Positions 1-11,100 of a DNA stretch of 64,000 nucleotides are shown here, piece by piece. A program made the position numbers and the translations under genes. The notes beneath the pieces were generated by a model. That model had not been told where the DNA came from, ran no database searches, and saw only the letters and a list, made by a program, of their open reading frames with translations. Origin of the DNA: Cyrtodaria siliqua (taxonomy: Eukaryota > Mollusca > Bivalvia > Adapedonta > Hiatellidae); the NCBI GenBank assembly GCA_037043455.1, contig JAWPHD010011187.1, forward strand, positions 1 to 64,000, read 5' to 3'. Position 1 is the first letter of the stretch. Every line of letters begins with the position of its first letter.

Positions 1-520
1 TTAGAGGTAATATGGTAGTTTGTATTAACATACATTTACAAATCAAGAAATTGAATTATGTACTTATAAAAACTGCTTTTCGCCACATACCAAGAACTAG
101 AAGTCAATATCAACCGCTGTTACTGGAATGTGTTATTTTGTCAATTCTGTTAGTCTTCAGGATTTTTATCCATACTCATGACACTTCAAAGGTTTGAGCA
201 GGGGTATATCAGTCAGCCCTTCCAAACAACAGTTCTAGTTTTGTTTAAGCCTAATTGTTGATGATGTCAGTAAAGTGTAGTGCAGTTGGTGGTTATTGTA
301 CAGACATATCTTTAGAGATTTCGCAAAACCAAGTTTCATTTTACTTAAGGTAATTTATCAATTTGGTATGGGGATACAGTACATTTTAGAATTGAGATCT
401 GTTACAAAGGTGTCTATAATTAAAGCAAGTAGCATACACTACAAAGAAGGGGTTTTGGATGATATTGTATATAAACTCATTGAAAAGTACTCAGCAGTAG
501 ATGGAAAATCAAGTCAATGT
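1..520. other. Intronic sequence, no exon recognised
   Basis: This is the upstream part of a transketolase intron. Short open frames are present but none resembles a known protein, and no further transketolase exon is visible. Confidence 0.6.
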
Positions 521-524
521 AGCC

Positions 525-1990
525 AGAGAAACAAGTCAATTGAGAAACAAGTCAAAGTAGCCAGAGGAATAAGTCAAAGTAGCCGGAGAAAAAAAGCAGA
601 GTAGCTGGAGTAACAAGTTGAAGCAGCCGGAGAAACAAGTCAAAGTAGCCAGAGAAACAAGTCAGAGCAGCCAGAGAAACAAGTCAAAGTAGCCAGAGAA
701 ACAAGTCAAAGTAGCTGGAGAAACAAGTCAAAGCAGCCGGAGAAACAAGTCAAAGTAGCTGGAGAAACAAGTCAAAGCAGCCGGAGAAACAAGTCAAAGT
801 AGCTGGGAAAACAAGTCAAAGGAACCGAAGAAACAAGTCAAAGTAGCCAGAGAAACAAGTCAAAGCGGCCAGAGGAAAAACTCAAAGAATCCGGAGAAAC
901 AAGTCAAAGTAGTCATGGAAACAAGTCTAAGTAGTCAGAGAAACAAGTCTAAGTAGTCAGAGAAACAAGCCGAAGGAGTTTGAGAAACAAGTCGAAGTGG
1001 CCAGAGAAACAAGTAGAAGTAGTCCGAGAAACAAGTCGAAGTAGTCATTGAAACAAGTCGAAGGAGTCTGAGAAACAAGTCGAAGTAGCCAGAGAAACAA
1101 GTCGAGTTAGTCCGAGAAAAAAGTTGGAAGTAGCCAGAGAAACAAGTAGAAGTAGCCAGAGAAAAAAGTCTTAAGTAGGCCGAGAAACAAGTCAAAGTAG
1201 GCCGAGAAACAAGTCTAAGTAGCCAGAGAAACAAGTCTAAGTAGTCGGAGAACCAAGTCGAAGTAGCCAGAGAAACAAGTCGAAGTAGCAGGAGAAACAA
1301 GTCAAGTAGTTGGAGAATCAAGTCGAAGTAGCCAAAGAAGCAAGATGAAGTAGCCAGAGAAACAAGACGAAGTAGCCAGAGAAACAAGACGAAGTAGCCA
1401 GAGAAACAAGTCAAAGTAGCCAGAGAACAAGTCGAGGTAGTCCGAGAAACAAGTCTATGTAGTCCCGAGAAACAAGTCGAAGTAGCCAGAGAAACAAGTC
1501 TAAGTAGGCCGAGAAACAAGTCTGAAGTAGCCAGAGAAACAAGTCAAAGTAGCCGGAGAAACAAGTCGGAGTATTCGGAGAAACAAGTCAGTGTAGTCCG
1601 AGAAACAAGTCGAAGTAGTCAGAGAAACAAGTCAAAGTAGCCGGAGAAACAAGTCAAAGTAGCTGGAGAAAAAAGTCGAAGTAGCCGGAGAAACAAGTCG
1701 ATGTAGTCCGAGAAAACAGTCTAAGTAGCCAGAGAAACAAGTCAACGTAGCCAGAGAAACTGAAGTAGTCAGAGACACAAGTAGGAGAAAAGTAGCCGGA
1801 GAAACAAGTCAGAAGTAGCCGGAGAAACAAGTCTAAGTAGCCTGAGAAACAAAGAAGTACCCGAGAAATAAGTCAGAGTTGCTGGTGAAACAAGTCGAAA
1901 TAGCGGGAGAAACAAGTTGAAGTAGCCGGAGAAACAAGTCGAAGTAGCCAGAGAAACTCCGAAACAAGTCGGAAGTAGCCCGAGAAACAC
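525..1990. repeat. 21-bp minisatellite, about 65-70 copies
   Basis: The consensus unit is aagtagccagagaaacaagt plus one base, 21 bp. It is repeated with point changes and occasional 1-bp slips. Because the unit is a multiple of three it leaves long artificial open frames on both strands (for example a - strand LVSLATS heptad over 935-1519), which I do not regard as genes. It sits in a transketolase intron. Confidence 0.95.
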
Positions 1991-2075
1991 GCCACTGTAG
2001 CAGGCGAAATTCACCGTCTGCCTTAATGATACCACTGCTGTTTTGTAACCTACTTGTATAAATATTCTGTTACAG

Positions 2076-2173
2076 AGGCTGAACTTCATTGACGTGGCAA
2101 CTGGGTCATTGGGTCAGGGTCTCGGTATTGCTTGTGGTATGGCATACACTGGCAAGCACTTCGACAAGTCAGA
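2076..2173 (+). CDS. TKT: Transketolase exon ([17 protein letters not shown]...)
   Basis: The acceptor is ctgttacag and the donor GTAAGT. The exon enters in phase 0 and leaves in phase 2. It encodes the glycine-rich [11 protein letters not shown] segment of the TPP-binding domain. It starts only about 80 bp after the 21-bp minisatellite ends. Confidence 0.96.
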
Positions 2174-5100
2174 GTAAGTTCCTTGTTTAGAATCTTACAT
2201 GAGTAACTGTGTACTTTAAAGTTGGATAAAAATGAAAAGGCATGAGGCGTTGCCATGTCTTTTTATCCAATGAGTTCAAATAAAAAATTAAAATTATGAT
2301 GACATTTTTAGCTCGACTATTTGAAAAATAAGAGAGCTTATGTAATCACCCTGGGGTCGGCGTCCCACATCAAGGTTTGCGTGTAAGCTGTGTTAACAAG
2401 TCTATATCTCTTACATTTCTTATCCTAGCACAACCAAATTTGGCCATGGGCTTCCTTATAGCATTATCTTAAGGGCTGCATAAGCAATTTTGGTTCCTGT
2501 AACCCATGGAACCCAAATTATGATAGCCCATAAAATGTATCCCATTTCACATCAAATTTTGTTTGTAAGCTGTGTTTAAAGTCTATATCTCTTACAATTC
2601 TTACCCTAGCACAATCATATTTGGCCATTGGCTTCCTTATAGCATTATCTTAAGGGCTGCCAAAGTAATTTTGGTTCCTGTAACCCCTGGGCTCCCATGG
2701 AACCCAAATTCCAAAGCCCTTAAAATGTGTCTGTTTCACATAAATTTGCGTGTAAGCTGTGTTTACAGGTCTATATCTCTTACATTTCTTGTCCTAGCTG
2801 AACTAAATTTTGGAATTGGTTTCCTTATAGTATGTTGTAAAGGGTTGGGTAATTAATTTTGTCTTCTGCAAATTCTGGGCTCCCATGATTGAACCCAAAT
2901 AGGGATGGCCCATAAAATATGCAATAAAGGCAGATCTAGGTTTGCATGTAAGCATGTATATACTGGTATCTATAAATTTGATTTGGGATTTCTTATAGCA
3001 TGATGCATCTTATTCATACTTCACTCACTCATATTGGGGCATGGGCTCCCAGCTCCACCCTCCCCCCACAGCCCCCATTCCTCCCCACCCCTCCACATTT
3101 TTTTTTTTTACTTCTTTTTACTTTTTTTTTTTTTTACATATTTCTGTGTTGTTTTGGTCGATTCTTACACATATATATTACCCCCACCCCCTGCCACTCC
3201 CCCCCCCCCCCCCCCCCCCCCCACCCATTGAAACTCTATTATTTTTTTTTTACATATTTCTGTGTTGCTTTTGTCAATTCGTACACATGTTCCCCCCTCC
3301 CCCGCCACCCTGACATCCACCCACCACACACTTGAAACTAGATTTTTTTTTTTTTTTTACATATTTCTGTGTTGTTTTGGTCAATTCTTACACAGCTTCT
3401 TATACATAGATTCTTACAAATATATGTTGCCTGCCACCCAACCCACCCCCGGGCTCGAAATGGAATATTTTTATTTAAATGTTTATTGTTTTTGACATAT
3501 ATCTGCGTTTTGGTAAATTCTTACACATAGCTTCTTACACATATATGTTGCCCCCCACCCACTCGAAACTCCAATATATATATTATTTTATTTTTACATA
3601 TTTCTGTGTTGTTTTGGTCAGTTCTTACACATAGCTATGTAGCGCCCCCAACCCCACCCCACATTGTTTTAGCCTTGTTTTCTGATGGTATATACTAGCT
3701 ATATAATTTATTATTCTCTGAAAAATCGAATAGTCGAGCTGCGCTGTTCTCCGACAGCTCTTGTTGTTTAAAGGGGTTGATGCACTATTTTCAAACGTTT
3801 ATTTTAAAAGGCTCTGAAAAACTTGGAAAAAGCTGAAAGAATTATCAAAATGCCATGAAAAATAAAGGAGATATGACTTATTGAAAATGTGCAAAGAAAC
3901 ATATATGGAGACGGCTATCTCGGAACGATGACGTCATCGCGCCTTTTACGGTTTTACCATATATATATATATGGCATATTGACAAAATGTCTTTTAAAGC
4001 AAAGAAAATCACTGCAAATAAAAAATAAGCATATGATTTATACATTCTACATCTGTATATTTATTTTTAATCAATTTGCAGTGATTTTCTTTGTTTTAAA
4101 ATGTATTTTTTCAATATGCCATGTATGGTAAAAAGGCGCGATGACATCATCGTTCCAAGATGAACGTCTCCATTTATGTTCTTTGTAAATGTTCAGTACC
4201 GTTAGGTTCAAATTATCTCCTTTATTTTTCATGGCGTTTTGGTAATTCTTTCAGCTTTTTTCAAGTTTTTCAGAGCGCTGATCGTGCTTGAAAATAGTGC
4301 ATCAACCCCTTTAAATGATGTAAAATATGTTATGTGGCTGCAACGAAATAAACCAAATTGATCGGTGGTCAGGCCACCATTAAAAAAATTGTTTGTTTGC
4401 AGTTTTCCGACCGGCTTTCAGGGGTTGGTTGGTAGGTAGGGATATATATTTATTTTTTTAAACATTTTTATTATTAACGCATGCCCATCGACAGCATGCA
4501 GATATCGTGTGCTTCATTAGTATTATCCATAGAGTTTTTTTTTTAAAAAGGGTTTAGTTAAATATTAACAGAACATGCAAGAAAAAAGTAACAAAAAAAC
4601 TATGAAAAAAAAAAAAAGAGAAAAAAAGATTTTTTTTTTGATTTTTTATTTTTTTTTAAACTTGGAAAAAACAACAACATTGTTTGGGTCGGCGGATTTG
4701 TCGTGGGTCGGTCACAAACTGCAAACAAACAATATTTTAATTTAGGCCTCATGTGCTGGCAATTAAACCAATCAGAGAAAAGAAATTTTGTCTTATATTA
4801 TAGTAATGTTACTACCATGTCATAAAAAAGTAAGTGGTTAAAATGGAAGGAATATTCATGGGATATACAGTCCATACTCTATTGTTCTCAACCATACCGG
4901 GATTCTCTGGTGACAAATGGGTGGAGGGACTATAAAACTTAGAATTACACACACACATTGGGATGTTCAGCAACTCTGGTGGGGTGAAAACGCAAGCCAA
5001 CAAAAGCAAGAAAAAAAAATTTGTACTTATAGAAACAACAGTCTTTCTATGCACCCGAAGGGTGGCATATAGTAGTCTCACTGTATAGTAGTCGCACTGT

Positions 5101-8100
5101 CTGTCCTGTCCGTTAGTCTCCGTTCGTCTGTACAATCGTGTCCGCTTCATAACTCTGACAATAATGGTCGGGTTTTCAAAGGTCAAATCGTGTCCGGTCA
5201 ATAACTCTGGCATTCCTGGATTTTCAAATTACTTGGCTGGCACAAGTGCTCAACACAATAAGACGATGTGTCGAGCATAAATCCAGGTCTGTGGCCCCAA
5301 GGTCAAGGTCACACTTAGAGGTCAAAGGTCAAATTGTGTCGGACAACTGTTTTTAATTTTTAGCTCTACTGGCCAAGGGCCAGCAGAGCTTATGGGATGG
5401 TGTGTTGTCCGTCCGTCCGTCCGTCTGTTGTCCGTTAACTTTTGCTTGTGTACACTCTAGAGGCCACATTTCTGATGCAATCATCATGAAACTTTGTCAG
5501 AATGTTTGTCTCAATGAAATCTCGGTCAAGTTCGAAAATGGGTCATGTGGGGTCAAAAACTAGGTCACTAGGTCAAATATTGGTAAAACCTTGTGTACAC
5601 TCTAGAGGCCATATTTTTGACCCGAGCTTGATGCAACTTTGTCAGAATGTTTGTCTTAATTATATCTTGGTCAAGTTCGAAAATGGGTCACATGGGGTTA
5701 AAAACTAGGTCACTAGGTCAAATACTTGAAAAACCTTGTGTACACTCTAGAAGCCGTATTTCTGACCCAATCTTGATGAAACTTTGTCAAAATGTTTGTC
5801 TTAATTATATCTTGGTCAAGTTCAAAAATGGGTCACATGGTGTTAAAAACTAGGTCACTAGGTCAAACTTTGGAAAAACCGTGTGTACACTCTAGAGGCC
5901 ATATTTTTGACCCGATCTTGATGAAACTTTGTCAGAATGTTTGTCTTAATTATATCTTGGTCAAGTTCAAAAATGGGTCACATGATGTTAAAAACTAGGT
6001 CACTAGGTCAAACTTTGGAAAAACCGTGTGTACACTCTAGAGACCATATTTTTGATCCGATCTTGATGCAATTTTGTCAGAATATTTGTCTCAATTATAG
6101 CTTGTTAAAGTTCGAAAATGGGTCACACAGGGTCAAAAACTAGCTCACTAGGTCAAATACTTGAAAAACCTTGTGTACACTCTAGAGGCCATATTTCTGA
6201 CCCGATCTTGATGAAACTTTGTCGAAATGTTGTCTAACCGTCTCGCCTCTAGGTTGTCTTGAGTCTTTGGTTGCTGATTTGATTTGTATTGTAGTGTGTT
6301 GTGCCTTGCTTATCGTCTATTTCGATCATAAAATCAGTAATAATATCACTTTAAAAACCAAGTGATTTCCATCCGGTCCGCGCTTTGTCCAAATTGACAA
6401 ATCCGACCTTGACACTTATATCGACCCTGACCCTGAATAACATAGTTAAGAAACTCGGCAATAAACACATATTTTTAAGTAGGACACGCAATTAGGGCAG
6501 GTCAGGCCAGTAGAACACGACAGGTTAAGGTCGACGCAATTAAAATGAAACATATAGGGAATAAGTGAAATGTTTAAATGTATGAGTGTGTATGAAATAT
6601 AATAACTACCTGTAATGATATTATTCTGTATATATCTACTATGTATGGATGTATGTATATCTATGTGTATGTATGAAATCTTATATTATCCTTATATATA
6701 ATTACCTACTATGTGGTATCACCCAATATACGTGTATATATATATATATATACCCCGTGCATTAACGTACGTTAACGTGTATGGACGAGATATTAAATTT
6801 GTCTATATAAGTAACTACCATTGACACTCGCGTCGGACGAATAAGTAAATACAATAAAACGCGTCCCACGGAAATATCGAGCGGTGTTATAGTGGGAATA
6901 GCACATATTAGGCCACTTTTTAGGCATTCGATTTTTTGTATTATAACAATTATAAGGAAAAAAACAAATAAATAAGCAAATAAGTATACCAGTAGAAGCC
7001 ATACAAAAACATTAAATATTTATTGTGCATTATGCCATAAGGGATGTGACCGTCTTAAAATCCAACAACTACAGTAATAATAGTGTAATAGTTCTTAACT
7101 AAGTACAAAAGTAATATTAACTCTAAAACCAGTAAACACGGCACATACCCATTTAGGACTAAGGAGCGCCTCCCTACGGTCCCTTTCATCACCAAGCTGT
7201 GGGACACATCCCACAGGGGCAGTCTTGACTGGAAACCGTTATCGACCATAATTGGCCTTTCCTTCCCAGTGGTAGCAAACCCCTTGCGCGAACAAGATGT
7301 GGAATTGCTGCCACAGTACCTCAGACCAGACACACACGCTATGCCCCAGGCATAGCAACCAACAAACCTAACACCAACAAATGCTCCAACATGTACAAAC
7401 ATACAACACAGAAATAACCGAACAGGCCCCAGTTCGATGACCACAAGTATTAGTATGCTGCAAATGGACACGCTAATCATCCCCAAGATGGCGTAGTACA
7501 GGCATACCCCTCATCAAACCCCAGCAAATATGATATGTTAAAAACATAATCATAACACTACAAGACAAGCACGCACCACATATACACAACGCCAAACAAA
7601 GCTAGGACCGGAAGGTGTCAATACACGAAATTAGGTTGAATTAACCGCTGTTGTTGACACCGTTTTTAGCACATATTTAAGCATTAAACAGACCTGTTGG
7701 CAAGGTCTAGATCAGCTTCAAAATTCAAAATTACACCTTTAAAAGTCCAGACTCTATTGTGCCCATCGCGTCAGGTATACCCTGACGTGTTCGTTGGCGG
7801 ACGGACTATAAACCTTAGAATTACACACACACACGTCGAAATGTAGTCTTAATTATATTTTGGTCAAGTTCGAAAATGGGTCCCATGGGGTCAAAAACTA
7901 GGTCAAATACTTGAAAAACCTTGTGTACACTCTAGACCCCATGTAGTACGACTCGATTCATCAGTGGTATAACAGCCAGTAGAGTGTTCACAGGCCCTCT
8001 TGGGCCTCTTGTTTTTATTTCGTTTTTCATTTTATATTTTTTCCATTGATTTTTTTAAATTTGATTTTATTTTATTTCTTTTTTTTTTGGGGGAATTTTG

Positions 8101-11100
8101 GTGATTTTTTATTTTTTTTAATTATTATTATTTTTAAATATATCTGTTGGTTTCATAGTGCTCCAAGATCAAGGTCACTTCAGGGGGCATTTGTCACTTA
8201 CTGTTACATTTCTTGTTAAATACTAAAAAAACAATAAATAATAAAATCTATATATTGATTTATATCCAATGTCAGCTTCTTTTTGGAAAAGCATCAATAA
8301 GTTCAGATAAGACGAACTGGAAGTAAACATCAAGGTACCAAGGGAAGACTGCTTCTACCAAGGGAAAACTTGCTTCTGAAGGGAAAACTCTGCTTCTACC
8401 AAGGGAAAACTTGCTTCTGAAGGGAAAACTCTGCTTCTACCAAGGGAAAACTTACTTCGTCGCTAAAGAGTTGTCTAGAAATTACTAGTTGCTAAAATGC
8501 TAAAAAAATATTTATGGTTGGAAGGTGTTGCGTGACAGACTTGATGCCCCGAGGCGAAAATGACCGTCATCAATTATTATTTAGGGATTAAGGTACAGGG
8601 TTCAAACTAGGCCTGGATTTTAGGGAGAAGTAACTTCTCCCTCCGGAGAAAGGACTTCTCCCTCCAAAGAAAATAGAGAGGAGTGACCAAAAAATAGAGA
8701 GAAGTGAGGGAGACACGATCTTTTAAATTAAGTGTGCCACGGTTATTGTTAATTATTAACTGATATACATGTATACACCCTATTGGTTTTATTCACACTA
8801 GCAGGCACTCTTTACTTATATATATACTGTAACTATAGAAGAAAGGATTGAGAGAAGAATTAATATAAATATATTGCATGTATCTTTATATATTCATCTT
8901 TCTATCAATTTGTATGGAGGGTGTAAATATGATTCTCAAACTTCTTTCTAAAAGGCTTATTCCTCATTAAGACCTATAAGACCAATTTATATGTTTTGTT
9001 TCCCAATTTGTATTAGCTAAAAACAATATTTAATAAAAAAAAGTTTTTCCTCCATCCGAACTTATGTACCTATCTGAACTACTAGGACACCACACTTCTC
9101 CGGAAGTAAAATATTGCAGAAAATTCATTAGAAATGTCATCTATTATTAACTCTTTTTTTCATGCATTAATTTGTTTGGAAGCGAAGAACATTTTTAAAT
9201 GGAAATTTGGGGCGCGTGACTTGATTTTCGCCCTTATTTTGTTAGAAGCGCAAATTTAAATTATTTAGGTAATTAATACAAGTTGATGCATTGTTTGATA
9301 GTTACAGAAAATAATAGATTAGCATACTTCAACGCGCACAAAACTAGTTTGTTTTAGAAAGGACTGTGTCATTCAATTAGCTTGGTTTCATTTTTACCAC
9401 AACTGTTTTTCATAAAAGTGCACCTACTTTTCTACACAGATGCATGCTAAATGCAAATACGGTCTTTATAACTCTTATACAAATTACACTCATTGTACAT
9501 GGCAGCAGCAGCTGTTATAGTGATACCACATAGTAGGAGTTACTAAGTTCCTCACACTTGCTATTTCAATTAGGTTGACCAGTTAAAGAAGCCACAGATA
9601 TAATTTTATTGCTGCTTTTGCACATGTCATTATGTCACTGAAGAAGATAATTATGTCCTTAGGGTTAATACTCCTGGCTAGGGAGTGGAACAGGACCAAT
9701 TCGGGAAATAGCTGATAAACTATGAATATTTTGTTTTGATGGAAAATCCAAAGATTGTACTCTTAAATCTTGAGATCCGGAGGGCGACTGAAAAATCTGG
9801 AAAATCCAGAGATTTGACAGGCCTGATATATCTATTTCTTCTTGTACAGCTACCGTGTATACTGCCTGGTGGGCGATGGCGAGAGTGCCGAGGGTTCCAT
9901 CTGGGAGGCATTGGCCTTCGCAAGTCACTACAAACTCGACAACCTGGTGGCGGTATTCGACATCAACCGTCTAGGTCAGAGTGAACCTTCCATGCTGCAG
10001 CACCATATGGATATTTATGAAGCCAGACTGAAAGCATTTGGGTAAGATTTCTTACAACATATTATTAACCCGCTACATATATATATAATGGACAGTTCTT
10101 TCTTTGAAGTAAGACCATTCCATTTATGTGACAAAGGGGTGTTTTGGGGGAAATTACTGATCAGCAGCCAGACATTGTAAACCCTGATCAGCTTCCGAGT
10201 TACTTATAGGCTGATCTGGGTTTACAATGGGCGCAATGGCTATTATAGTCGTGCTTAGCGGGTTGGGTTAACTGTTCAATATTCAGTTTCCTCAACGTTG
10301 TATATTGAATGCAGTAATTCAAGTTCCTGGGTGGAAAAATGGTTCTGCCCTGTGAATACAGAGTTTGAATATAGATAATCTGAAAAATATACAAAAAAAT
10401 CTTCGAAAGAACCGTTGTACATATTTTGCGAGTTTTCACCTCTATCATATCTATTGGCCAATGCCCATTAGCATATGGACACAATAACTTAATGTTTCTG
10501 AGTTTGACAATATCAGAGCAATATTGACACTTTTGTTTCAGGGTTATTGTCCTTGCTTATTGAAAAAAAAAATTGTGAAAGATTGTTTCGAAAAAATCTC
10601 ACTAGATTGACAATGAGCAAAATGAATGCATGCCCTTGATTCTGTTTAAATGAGGAAATTTTAATTTGTGAGCCTAACTTGTTTGGGAATTTGTATCCGT
10701 TCCTAAACTACTGAACCACTTTAGGTAAAGGGGTGAACATTTTGTGTTTTAATCGTCAATAGACTCTGTGTCAGGCACCAAACATGTCACATGTTCAAGG
10801 TCAAGGTGCTTGAATTGATACACCTTCTCGTCTGTCAACGCTGTGGGTTTGAATCCCACTGGGAGCTCAACTTGTAAGTGAAGAAGTGTTGATTCTTACG
10901 AATGGTGGGAGGTGTACACTACTGGTTCTACCAAGGAAAATGTGGGTGGTCTGCCTCCACCACAAAAAAAAATTGACTGTCATAAATAATAACCTAACAG
11001 GTTTTGAAAATGACATAAAACACCATACAAACAACAAATCAATTGATACAATACACACTTAACTTCCTCTCAAATAATATGAGTCCTGTTAATCAGCAGA

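Larger units (their letters stand above)
5045..8218 (+). mobile_element. Hairpin-ended element, family G (host of a nested element)
   Basis: The 5' hairpin ATGCACCCGAAGGGTGGCAT lies at about 5049-5068. A tract of CTGTCTGTCCTGTCCGTT follows, then sequence homologous to 27748-27885 on the opposite strand. The 3' end ACATTTCTTGTT lies at about 8203-8214 and also matches the end of the 27593 copy. The middle (5360-8013) is a different element, so family G is split by insertion. No ORF is visible. Confidence 0.55.

Noticed and set aside
525..1990. CRISPR-like regular array
   Set aside because: Units are contiguous with no unique spacers and the genome is eukaryotic; this is a minisatellite.
935..2089. 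Long - strand open frames (194 and 106 codons) with LVSLATSTCFSGYF heptads
   Set aside because: They are the translation of the 21-bp minisatellite; the period is a multiple of three, so frames stay open by default.
3000..3500. Proline/phenylalanine-rich ORFs
   Set aside because: Produced by poly-T and poly-C tracts of a tandem repeat; no protein-like composition.
5502..6143. Four 68-codon ORFs beginning MFV
   Set aside because: Each is the same frame of a 145-bp tandem unit in a mobile element core.
7055..7486. 143-codon hydrophobic - strand ORF as a membrane protein gene
   Set aside because: No recognisable family, no splice or promoter context, and it lies inside an insertion; hydrophobicity alone is weak evidence.
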